Origin: Suilimivivens sp964393865
GTDB lineage: Bacteria > Bacillota > Clostridia > Lachnospirales > Lachnospiraceae
Direction of reading: 5' to 3'
Assembly (NCBI GenBank): GCA_964393865.1
Contig: CAYMUW010000055.1
Span: 1 to 14,552, forward strand
Length of the DNA stretch: 14,552 nucleotides
In this document: piece by piece, positions 7,508 to 13,962 of the stretch
How positions within the stretch are numbered: position 1 is the stretch's first letter
Layout of the letters: every line of letters begins with the position of its first letter
The notes under the pieces: generated by a model
Database searches by the model: none
The model's input: only the letters and a program-made list of their open reading frames with translations
What the model was told of the DNA's origin: nothing
Translations under genes and position numbers: made by a program

Positions 7508-7536
7508 ATTTTAGCACCAATATTTATATGGTACAA
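7508..7536 (-). promoter_or_regulatory. Promoter of the DUF3791-DUF3990 operon
   Basis: TTGTAC (7531-7536) and TAAAAT (7508-7513) are spaced by 17 bases on the minus strand, giving a start near 7501 and a leader of about 66 bases. It makes the cassette independent of grcA. Confidence 0.6.
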
Positions 7537-7561
7537 GGCCAAAGCTCGCCACAAGCGAAAA

Positions 7562-7591
7562 CGGCATAGCCGATATTTCACGACCATGCCG
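7562..7591 (-). terminator. Possible terminator of grcA
   Basis: CGGCAT and ATGCCG arms, extendable by G-T and G-C pairs to about nine, are followed by TTTT on the minus strand 62 bases beyond the grcA stop. The U run is short, so strength is doubtful. Confidence 0.4.
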
Positions 7592-7653
7592 GATTTCTCA
7601 AAAATGAAACTCTATTACAAGGAACTACTTTTTCCATCTTTTCAAATGCCTGA

Positions 7654-7893
7654 TTACATAGCTTCATGGAAGGTTCTGGAAATAACATCCGCCTGCTGTT
7701 CCGGTGTAAGCTTGATGAAGTTTACCGCATAGCCGGAAACACGAATGGTAAGCTGAGGATACTTCTCAGGATTTTTCTGTGCATCTAAAAGCGTATCTCT
7801 GTTTAAAACATTGACATTCAAATGATGTCCGCCCTTACCTGCGTATCCGTCCAAAAGATTTACTAAGTTATCAACCTGTGCTGAGTTTGTCAT
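7654..7893 (-). CDS. grcA: Autonomous glycyl radical cofactor, pyruvate formate-lyase C-terminal domain
   Basis: This 79-residue protein is the C-terminal glycyl radical domain of pyruvate formate-lyase on its own. It has VNLLDGYAGKGGHHLNVNVL followed by the radical site RVSGYAV with Gly54. Known relatives (E. coli GrcA/YfiD, about 127 residues) replace the damaged radical domain of oxygen-cleaved pyruvate formate-lyase and so restore formate and acetyl-CoA production; this shorter form is essentially the bare domain. The ATG at 7891-7893 has AAAGGAG eight bases upstream; the frame extends to a GTG at 7911 that lies over the ribosome site and is rejected. A Crp/Fnr regulator gene lies just upstream, and a palindrome sits at -41.5 of the predicted promoter, so expression is probably activated by that regulator. 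Confidence 0.93.
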   Translation of the reverse strand: MTNSAQVDNLVNLLDGYAGKGGHHLNVNVLNRDTLLDAQKNPEKYPQLTIRVSGYAVNFIKLTPEQQADVISRTFHEAM

Positions 7894-7958
7894 AATAATT
7901 TCTCCTTTCACCTTGTAGATTTCATTTATAATGAATATGTTTTCTTTTCTTTGATCTA

Positions 7959-8001
7959 ATCATACTGTTTTCACAAAACAAAATCCGTAACTTTGGTTAC
8001 G
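7959..8001 (-). promoter_or_regulatory. grcA promoter with class II Crp/Fnr-type operator
   Basis: A perfect palindrome CGTAAC-N4-GTTACG occupies 7986-8001 (centre 7993.5). A -10 box TATGAT lies at 7959-7964 on the minus strand with no good -35. The predicted start is 7952, which puts the palindrome centre exactly at -41.5, the standard position for class II activation by Crp/Fnr-family proteins. The half-site differs from both Crp (TGTGA) and Fnr (TTGAT). Confidence 0.75.
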
Positions 8002-8033
8002 AATTATGTTTTTTATGTATTTAATTTAATACA

Positions 8034-8705
8034 TTACCCGTAAAGCACCTCCACCGCTTCCCGGTCACACACTCTGATGCTCTTTTTCTCAACCTTGATC
8101 AGCCCGTCCCGCTGCATTTTCATCAGCTCTCTTGACAGGGACGGCCTTGCCACACCCAGAAAGTCCGCCAATTGCTCCCGGTTCATGTGAAGCTCCACAC
8201 AATCTTTATCATCTACGGAATCAATCAGCCAGATCGCTATTCGCTCCCGCAGAGATGATGTGCTGACAATATGAAGCTTTCTGGTGATCTTAAGATTGTT
8301 CTCCGACAAAATTTCCAGCATATTCTGGGTCAGCTGCTTATGATGATCGCAGGCATTGGAGCAAAAGTGATAAAAGAAATCCCATGGCATTTCCAGCACC
8401 GCTACGTCCGCTGATGCCACCGCATCATACCAGTAATGCCTTCTGTCACCAAACAAAAAGATTTCTCCAAATACATTTCCCTCTTCCACCATGTATAGAA
8501 CATCCCGCTTACCGGAAGTGAAATCCTTGCAGATCTGCACCTGTCCCTCCAGAAGAAGAAACAGCTTGGAGGGCTTGCCGCCCTGCTCAAAAATATAGCT
8601 TCCCTCAGGATATTTTCTTATTCCGGCTTTGGAACATTTCAATATCCGCTCCAATTCTGCCTCTGTGATAGAGTGAAACAGCTTTGATGTTTCCAATTTT
8701 TTCAT
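8034..8705 (-). CDS. Crp/Fnr-family transcriptional regulator
   Basis: The 223 residues comprise an N-terminal cyclic-nucleotide-binding-like beta barrel (about 10-125, with EGSYIFEQGGKPSKLFLLLEG and EEGNVFGEIFLF), a dimerisation helix (about 126-150) and a C-terminal helix-turn-helix (about 175-200, REQLADFLGVARPSLSRELMKM). The start at ATG 8703-8705 is preferred over the upstream codon at 8732 because AAAGGA precedes it. No Fnr-type N-terminal cysteine cluster is seen; Cys115 and Cys119 are close together, but four ligands are not evident, so the signal is unknown. grcA lies 140 bases downstream on the same strand with a palindrome at -41.5, making it the probable target. A short TTCG-TATG-CGAA inverted repeat at 8726-8737, before this gene, may serve self-control (weak). 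Confidence 0.92.
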   Translation of the reverse strand: MKKLETSKLFHSITEAELERILKCSKAGIRKYPEGSYIFEQGGKPSKLFLLLEGQVQICKDFTSGKRDVLYMVEEGNVFGEIFLFGDRRHYWYDAVASADVAVLEMPWDFFYHFCSNACDHHKQLTQNMLEILSENNLKITRKLHIVSTSSLRERIAIWLIDSVDDKDCVELHMNREQLADFLGVARPSLSRELMKMQRDGLIKVEKKSIRVCDREAVEVLYG

Positions 8706-8778
8706 ATTCACCAATCCTTTCACGTTTCGCATACGAACCTTCCGATTTTAAACATCCCCGTAGTCAATAATTCTGTAC

Positions 8779-9978
8779 TCAGCCCGCCCCCCGGAGTCCA
8801 TTGATTACATCGGAGCAAAAAGTAAATTCATTTTCACTGGTCTCTATATAATATCCGTCCTTAACATACAGCCATCCACATCTGATTTCATCCTCGACCA
8901 AAAGCTCTGCCTCCACCCAATTCTTTCCATCGGTAGCAGGAAATTGAATAATGACAGCATCTTCCTCCGTAAGTATCCGGCGATCCGATGTCCGGTCAGG
9001 CTCATCATAAATAAGTATGCCTCCTGTCAATTGATAAAAATTCTCTCTTCTTCCCTCCGATGTCGCCACAGGTTCCATCCAATCATCAAGGAAAAAATCA
9101 TAAAGCTCCTTCTCATAAAGCACTAATCTGTCGGTCTGCCCGTCCAACTCCCAACGGGCATTTACACTGCGCAATTCCAACATAAGCAGTATTCTTTCTC
9201 CATAAATCACTCCGTCACCTGTAAGGTAGATATTCACACTATTCAAATGTTTTCGGTCAAGAAGACAGCCTATTCTTCCGATTTCCTGCAATTTTCCGTT
9301 TTTATACCGGAAAAAGGCTGTTACATAGTCATCGCTGGAGCCTTTGGCACAAACTGCCAATTCATATTTTCCATCCCCGCTGTCAATATCTACCACCGCA
9401 ATAAATTCCTCAACAATGTTTTCATCCTGTCTGCCATCTGCTTCACTGCATTCCTATCCGCAACAGCGCTCTCTAAATCCTCTATCACCTCCACAGGTAC
9501 TTCTAAAAAGAAGGGGCCCTGTGCATAGCTGGCCAGTTCATATTGAAAAGCATCATATTCCTCCACATACCAGCTGCCAATCTGTACTGCTGCCTCTTCC
9601 TTAGAAAGACTAAGCTCCGACATATGAAAGTCATAGTCCAGAAGCACTGATTGTTGGTACAGAGAATCCGTTTTTTGCCCCCTGCTCCTCCAGTCCGGTT
9701 ATTGTGACATCGTTGTCATTTTTGTGCAATAAACCATTTTCATAGCCTTCTGCTGTGCTGTCCGAGCTGCCCTCCGCCAAATCATCGACCATATCATCTG
9801 TCCGCTGTTCTTCATCAGCTCTTATCTGCTCTTCATCCTCTTCGACCATATCCTGATTATCCTGCGGAGTTGTCAGACTATATTGGTCAATAACATCCTC
9901 TGTAGTTTTAGCCCCGCATCCCGTAACCAAAAGCAGGAGCATGCCGCTAAGGAACAACAATTCACCAACTTTATTCAT
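8779..9978 (-). pseudogene. Lipoprotein with FG-GAP-like region, broken by two compensating frameshifts
   Basis: Three consecutive pieces in two frames form one gene. Piece 1 (9978 to about 9684) starts at ATG 9976-9978, overlapping the ykgJ stop by eight bases; it has a signal peptide with lipobox LLVTGC and an acidic D/E/Q linker. Near the run GGGGGCAAAAAA (9673-9684) the reading moves frame. Piece 2 (to about 9409) contains SELSLSKEEAAVQIGSWYVEEYDAFQY in disguise until the run AAAA at about 9408, where the first frame is regained. Piece 3 (to 8779) contains VVDIDSGDGKYELAV, an FG-GAP-like motif. Removing one base at the first site and adding one at the second gives a continuous protein of about 400 residues. 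As written, translation stops at 9631. The sites are homopolymers, so slippage or sequencing error are both possible. Ligand unknown. Confidence 0.75.
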
Positions 9979-10642
9979 AAGCAGCCACCACCGACTCTGC
10001 CTGCTCCAATCTTTGATAGAACTGGACATAAAAATCCGCTTCTCCGTCATATTGGTTTACATAAAACGCATTCAATAGATACATGTTCAGTTTCTTCGCA
10101 ATCTCCTGATTTTCTGTGTTTTCTACTATGTCTGCTGCCTGCCGGGTCAGCCCGTGCCATTTTCTGACGTATTCTTCATACCGTTCAAGAGACAATATTC
10201 CCAGCCACTTGCGTAGCTTAATCTTGGTTTTATTGGGATAAGGGCACTCATGAACCTGCAAAAAATATTTAAATCCATCTTCCTGATAAATTCTTCCTAT
10301 GGGAAACATCCTGCAAAATCCCGGTCTGGAATTATGAATAGTACATCGCCCCTCTTTACTTAAAAATGTGCATCCCAATCCGTCCGGCCTCATCTTCAGA
10401 TGGGGCTGAATCAGACCGTCTACCACCCGAAGTTCAATCCGCTCTGCCATCAACTCCTCAAAGTTCATTTTCAGAGCCTTTTCCAATTGATAAATATCAT
10501 AGGGGTCCAGTAAAATGGTATCTCCCACCATCCGGCAGCACTCCGAACAGCCCTGACAGTCATTGCAGCCTATTTTTACCATATCATTGGCAGTATAAAA
10601 CCTGCCGTCTGAAATTTCCTTTAAATCAATCTTACGTTTCAT
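9971..10642 (-). CDS. YkgJ-family cysteine cluster protein
   Basis: A 223-residue cytoplasmic protein with the cysteine pattern of the YkgJ family (putative zinc- or iron-chelating proteins). The first cluster is CNDCQGCSECCR with Cys26, 29, 32, 35 and 36. It is followed by CTFLSKEGRCTIHNSRPGFCRMFP (Cys91, 100, 110) and HECPYP (Cys133). Such clusters are thought to bind a metal or iron-sulfur centre; the biochemical role of the family is not settled. A helical C-terminal third (about 140-223) has no recognised motif. A good sigma-A promoter lies 60-90 bases upstream, and the broken lipoprotein gene overlaps its stop codon, so they form an operon. Confidence 0.9.
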   Translation of the reverse strand: MKRKIDLKEISDGRFYTANDMVKIGCNDCQGCSECCRMVGDTILLDPYDIYQLEKALKMNFEELMAERIELRVVDGLIQPHLKMRPDGLGCTFLSKEGRCTIHNSRPGFCRMFPIGRIYQEDGFKYFLQVHECPYPNKTKIKLRKWLGILSLERYEEYVRKWHGLTRQAADIVENTENQEIAKKLNMYLLNAFYVNQYDGEADFYVQFYQRLEQAESVVAAYE

Positions 10643-10700
10643 GTTGTATTCCGTTCCTCTATTACCGTATTCATTTCTTGATATCTTTACTAATGCTTCT

Positions 10701-10729
10701 ATTTTATTTGAAAAGTTCTATTGTATCAA
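10701..10729 (-). promoter_or_regulatory. Promoter of the ykgJ-lipoprotein operon
   Basis: TTGATA (10724-10729) and TAAAAT (10701-10706) with a 17-base spacer on the minus strand, giving a start near 10694 and a leader of about 50 bases. Confidence 0.65.
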
Positions 10730-10784
10730 GCCTTGACAGCTATTAATTTTCTCAAATTCCGAACTGGCGTCACATAAAATTTAA

Positions 10785-10813
10785 TTGACTTAACCTCCTT
10801 GCAGTGGTATTCT
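10785..10813 (+). promoter_or_regulatory. Promoter in front of the NUDIX remnant
   Basis: TTGACT (10785-10790) and TATTCT (10808-10813), 17-base spacer, plus strand. The predicted start is near 10820. A CCTTGC-GGG-GCAAGG hairpin (10827-10841) would then lie close to the RNA 5' end. Confidence 0.5.
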
Positions 10814-10898
10814 TAATTTCCTTTCCCCTTGCGGGGCAAGGCATAATTTCATACTAGAAGGCTAAAGGAAAAGAGATTATAAATAAGGAGCCATCGAA

Positions 10899-10991
10899 AT
10901 GAAGATAAGAAATAATTCAAGGGCATTTCTATTAAACAAAAACAAAGAAATTCTACTGCAAAAATTTGAGTTCAGTTTTACCGGCATATAA
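10899..10991 (+). pseudogene. NUDIX hydrolase remnant, N-terminal 30 residues
   Basis: An ATG at 10899 with AAGGAG eight bases upstream opens a 30-codon frame with RAFLLNKNKEILLQKFEF followed by SFTGI and a TAA. This matches the first two strands of NUDIX hydrolases (RAxLLNxxxxVLLxxxxF), just before the point where the family continues to its GGGxE catalytic box. The catalytic box is not found in any frame downstream to 11237, so the gene was cut short, leaving its promoter, ribosome site and N terminus. Assignment rests on a short stretch. Confidence 0.55.
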
Positions 10992-11039
10992 AGAACACGT
11001 ACCAAAAATGTGGTTTTATTAAGTTTATTCATCTATGTA

Positions 11040-11068
11040 TTGACGTAATAGCAAACATATGATATACT
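11040..11068 (+). promoter_or_regulatory. Promoter of the Rpn nuclease gene
   Basis: TTGACG (11040-11045) and TATACT (11063-11068) with a 17-base spacer on the plus strand. The start is near 11075, leaving a leader of about 163 bases. Confidence 0.75.
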
Positions 11069-11173
11069 TTTTTCAAAACATTATATTTCTATTTTTCTCA
11101 TATGAAACACATCTAACTCATCTGAAAATCTTTTTATGTAGAAATCTCAATGCTTAATTACCCAATAAAAGCA

Positions 11174-11211
11174 GAGGGATTTCCACATGAGCAGGATGTG
11201 TCAAAGCCCTC
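11174..11211 (+). promoter_or_regulatory. Hairpin in the Rpn leader
   Basis: GAGGG (11174-11178) pairs with CCCTC (11207-11211), and inside it CACAT (11184-11188) pairs with ATGTG (11196-11200), forming a two-part stem 13 bases before the AAAGGAGG ribosome site. There is no T run, so it is not a terminator. It may affect translation or RNA stability (inference). Confidence 0.45.
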
Positions 11212-11237
11212 ACTCACCAACCAAAGGAGGTCTTTGA

Positions 11238-11903
11238 ATGGCAGAAATGGAAATAACTGCGAACCGTACCTGCAAAGCACGTATATTTGAAATGGTCTTC
11301 AACAACAAAAAGGAACTGCTGGCCCTCTATAATGCCATAAATAAAACAGGCTATACAGATCCTGAACAGCTTGAAATCAACACACTGGACAATGCCATTT
11401 ATATGTCCATGAAATATGATATTTCCTTTATTATTGATTCCCGGTTGTCTCTGCATGAGCACCAGTCCACCTACAGCCCTAATCTCCCTCTCCGATGTCT
11501 CTTTTATGTATCCGACTTATATTCCAATATGACCAGAGACACCAACCTGTACGGAACTAAACCGGTAAAGATCCCCACCCCAAGATTTATTGTCTTCTAT
11601 AACGGACGGGACGATTGCCCAGAACGGCAGGAACTTAAGCTCTCTGCTGCCTACAGCATAGAGGATCCGGAACCTTCATTAGAGCTTCGGGCTACGGTAC
11701 TGAATATTAACCCGGGCTATAACAAAGAGCTTTTGGAAGCATGCCGGACTTTAAGCGATTACTCTGCATACACCAAGAGAGTACGCAATTATGCGGAAAC
11801 CATGAGACTGGAGAACGCCGTGGAAAAAGCCATTGTGGAATGTATCCGGGAAGGAATCCTTTCGGAATTTCTCAGCAGAAACAGAGCGGAGGCGAAAAAA
11901 TGA
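11238..11903 (+). CDS. Rpn-family PD-(D/E)XK nuclease, catalytic part
   Basis: A 221-residue protein with the layout of the Rpn (recombination-promoting nuclease, putative transposase) family. The nuclease core has Asp61 in YDISFIID and Glu74-His75-Gln76 in LSLHEHQSTYSPNLPL, matching the D...ExQ variant of PD-(D/E)XK. It continues through FIVFYNGRDDCPERQELKLS and a helical region to LSEFLSRNRAEAKK. ATG at 11238 follows AAAGGAGG. Most relatives run on in the same frame to MSIYEYDEE...; here the frame ends in TGA within AAAAAATGA, and that C-terminal part is a separate overlapping ORF. Known E. coli Rpn proteins are DNA nucleases linked to phage defence and are restrained by a small product from their own C-terminal region. 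The gene has its own promoter and hairpin leader and is convergent with the GH13 gene. Confidence 0.88.
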   Translation: MAEMEITANRTCKARIFEMVFNNKKELLALYNAINKTGYTDPEQLEINTLDNAIYMSMKYDISFIIDSRLSLHEHQSTYSPNLPLRCLFYVSDLYSNMTRDTNLYGTKPVKIPTPRFIVFYNGRDDCPERQELKLSAAYSIEDPEPSLELRATVLNINPGYNKELLEACRTLSDYSAYTKRVRNYAETMRLENAVEKAIVECIREGILSEFLSRNRAEAKK

Positions 11904-12145
11904 GTATTTACGAATATGATGAAGAAAAGCATATGCGTCAGACCCGTGAGGAAGGGTATGAGGATGGTGAAGCTGCAGGCAGGGTAGCTGCCATGGAAAT
12001 GGGAATTAAGGCCTTGATTCAAACCTGTCAGGCATTAAATGCTTCCAAAACCGATACTCTCACCCATCTGAAAGCCCAATTCTCTCTCCCTGACGAACAG
12101 GCAGCAGAAAAACCGGGAAAATACTGGATATTCCAAAATAACTAA
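11900..12145 (+). CDS. C-terminal Rpn domain as a separate ORF, candidate inhibitor
   Basis: An 81-residue product starting MSIYEYDEEKHMRQTREEGYEDG, the usual C-terminal tail of Rpn nucleases in Clostridia, followed by a helical GRVAAMEMGIKALIQTCQAL segment. Its ATG (11900-11902) overlaps the TGA of the nuclease ORF, and GGAGG lies seven bases upstream, so independent or coupled initiation is well supported. It could be a small inhibitor of the nuclease, as described for the intragenic C-terminal product of E. coli Rpn genes (inference), or simply the detached end of a frameshifted gene: one extra A in the six-A run would fuse both ORFs in frame. The terminator follows directly. Confidence 0.7.
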   Translation: MSIYEYDEEKHMRQTREEGYEDGEAAGRVAAMEMGIKALIQTCQALNASKTDTLTHLKAQFSLPDEQAAEKPGKYWIFQNN

Positions 12146-12198
12146 AAAAAGAGGAACGATGCAGAAGATACTCAAGCACTCATCGTTCCTCTTTTTTT
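12144..12198. terminator. Bidirectional terminator between the Rpn and GH13 genes
   Basis: A perfect 18-bp stem, AAAAAAAGAGGAACGATG with its complement, encloses a 19-base loop. Each arm gives a seven-T run at the 3' end on one strand, so it works for the plus-strand rpn gene (stop at 12145) and the minus-strand GH13 gene (stop at 12228). Confidence 0.93.
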
Positions 12199-12227
12199 AT
12201 TCCCTACGCTGATTAATACGTTAAATC

Positions 12228-13778
12228 TTACAATACCACAAACCCTGCCGAGCCGCCCGGAATCGTTACCCTGCCGGATTCCAGCTTAATTTCTCCTCCC
12301 AGCGTGTAGATCGTCTGTCCTGCGTTTACATCATATTCAAAGCTTTCTTCTTTGTCGGAAGGATTGATTACAACCAAAATTTTTTCCTCCTCACAGCTTC
12401 TTACATAAGCAAAGGGATACGCATTCTTCTTTGCGTAGACAAACTCAATTTCACCCTTACTCTGCAAAGCCTTATGCTCCTGTCTTAACCGGATCAGCTT
12501 CTTAATCTCATGATAAAGAGAATCCTTTTCCTCCATCTGCTTTTTGACGGTGGGACGGTCACTGCTCTCATCCTGTCTGATGTACAGCTTCTCCTTAGAA
12601 GCAGTACTAAAGCCTGCGTTCACACCGTCATCCCACTGCATGGGGCTGCGGGAACCGGTTCTGTTGTAGCCGCCCTCCACAGATGTTAAATTTTCCACAT
12701 AGCGCATTCCGATCTCGTCTCCGTAATAGATAAAAGGCGCTCCGGGCATGGAAAGAAGAAAAGCAAATGCAACCTTCATTTCCTCCTGACTTAAGGTTCT
12801 CGCCAGTCTGTCCATATCGTGATTACCGGAGGGAATACACATAAGCCCTTTCTTTTCGGACTTCTCATAGCTCTCCAAATATTTCTCTACAAACTGCGAA
12901 ATATCGCCTTTGCCCCTTCTTGAAAAGTAAGGCTCCTCGCACCGGAACAAATCATTATAATGAGAAGGACCAAAGTGCAGCAAAAAGTCCATATGAAAAC
13001 CGCCCTGCAGGGACTTATCAGGCTCTCCCCACTCGGACACCATAGCCGCATCGGGAAATTCCTCATCCAAAAACTTTCTTATCTTTTTCCAAAGCTCAAT
13101 AGTTCCCTTGCCATCCTCATCATTTTTCACCAGAGAGCCCGCCATATCCACGCGGAAACCATCACATCCCATATTCAGCCAGAACCGCATAATATCCTTC
13201 AGTGCCTTCAGCGTAGCCACAGGCCCCGGGGCATCCACCGGCTGCTGCCATGCCTTATCAATCCTGTAATAACCGTAATTTAAAGCGGGCTGCATGGAAA
13301 AGAAATTCACCGCACAGGAACCGTCTCTGTCGGAAACGCCTCTGATGCTTGCCATATCCTCAGGCGCCTCCCAGATGCTGTTCGTCCATACATATCTGTC
13401 TGTGAACTCATTTTTCTCCGCCTTCATGGACTCTTTAAACCATTTATGCTCCACAGAGGTATGCCCCGGAACCAAATCAAGTAAAATGTGCATACCGCGC
13501 TTGTGCACTTCCTCAAAAAGCTGCCTGGCATCCTCATTGGTTCCATATCTGGGGGCAATGGTATAATAATCTGCCACATCATATCCCGCATCCCCAAAGG
13601 GTGACACAAAGCAGGGATTAATCCACAGGGCGTTACAGCCTAAATCCTTAATATAATCCAGTCTGGAAATAATTCCCTGAAAATCTCCAATCCCATCTGC
13701 GTTAGTATCCTGAAAGGACTGCGGATAAATTTCATAAAAAATTGCATTATCCAGCCATTTAGCCATATTACTTTTCAT
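12228..13778 (-). CDS. GH13-family alpha-glycosidase (alpha-amylase superfamily)
   Basis: The 516-residue cytoplasmic enzyme has no signal peptide and starts at ATG 13776-13778 with AAAGGAGA six bases upstream. The (beta/alpha)8 barrel shows IYPQSFQDTNADGIGD (17-32), the region II nucleophile Asp211 in CDGFRVDMA, the acid/base Glu249 in VSEWGEPD, and His320-Asp321 in PSGNHDMDR; a short C-terminal beta domain follows. Region I is DLVPGH (101-106) instead of the usual D-x-x-x-NH, so the Asn is replaced by Gly. The fold suggests hydrolysis or transfer of alpha-glucosides or maltooligosaccharides inside the cell; the exact substrate and subfamily cannot be assigned. It is divergent from a broken AraC-type regulator gene, the usual arrangement for a regulator and its sugar enzyme. 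Confidence 0.93.
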   Translation of the reverse strand: MKSNMAKWLDNAIFYEIYPQSFQDTNADGIGDFQGIISRLDYIKDLGCNALWINPCFVSPFGDAGYDVADYYTIAPRYGTNEDARQLFEEVHKRGMHILLDLVPGHTSVEHKWFKESMKAEKNEFTDRYVWTNSIWEAPEDMASIRGVSDRDGSCAVNFFSMQPALNYGYYRIDKAWQQPVDAPGPVATLKALKDIMRFWLNMGCDGFRVDMAGSLVKNDEDGKGTIELWKKIRKFLDEEFPDAAMVSEWGEPDKSLQGGFHMDFLLHFGPSHYNDLFRCEEPYFSRRGKGDISQFVEKYLESYEKSEKKGLMCIPSGNHDMDRLARTLSQEEMKVAFAFLLSMPGAPFIYYGDEIGMRYVENLTSVEGGYNRTGSRSPMQWDDGVNAGFSTASKEKLYIRQDESSDRPTVKKQMEEKDSLYHEIKKLIRLRQEHKALQSKGEIEFVYAKKNAYPFAYVRSCEEEKILVVINPSDKEESFEYDVNAGQTIYTLGGEIKLESGRVTIPGGSAGFVVL

Positions 13779-13914
13779 TTCTGTTCTCCTTTTCTCTCCT
13801 GATTTTGTTTGCCGTCCGTACATGAGTCTGATATACTCTTTATGATACGATAATACTACAATTCTTTTATGATATTCTTGCATTATTTTAGCAAAAAATA
13901 ACACTATTCTTAGA
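13779..13914 (-). promoter_or_regulatory. GH13 upstream region with a 27-bp direct repeat
   Basis: Minus-strand TATCATAAA occurs twice (13866-13874 and 13839-13847), starts 27 bases apart, between GH13 and the divergent AraC-type remnant. AraC regulators bind paired direct repeats, so these may be its operator halves. No convincing -35/-10 pair was found. Confidence 0.3.
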
Positions 13915-13962
13915 TTTTTAAACTTTTATTTCAAAAACAGGGAGACAGAAATTATTCTGGTT

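Noticed and set aside
8726..8737. TTCG-TATG-CGAA inverted repeat before the Crp/Fnr gene as a second operator
   Set aside because: The half-site differs from the grcA palindrome and is only four bases long; mentioned under the gene but not claimed as a site.
10827..10841. CCTTGC-GGG-GCAAGG hairpin as a terminator
   Set aside because: No T run follows on either strand; it more likely lies in the 5' leader of the NUDIX remnant.
11891..11903. Programmed -1 frameshift at AAAAAATGA in the Rpn gene
   Set aside because: Six A plus TGA could slip, but there is no clear downstream pseudoknot, and a strong internal ribosome site with ATGA overlap explains the layout better; a lost A is also simpler.
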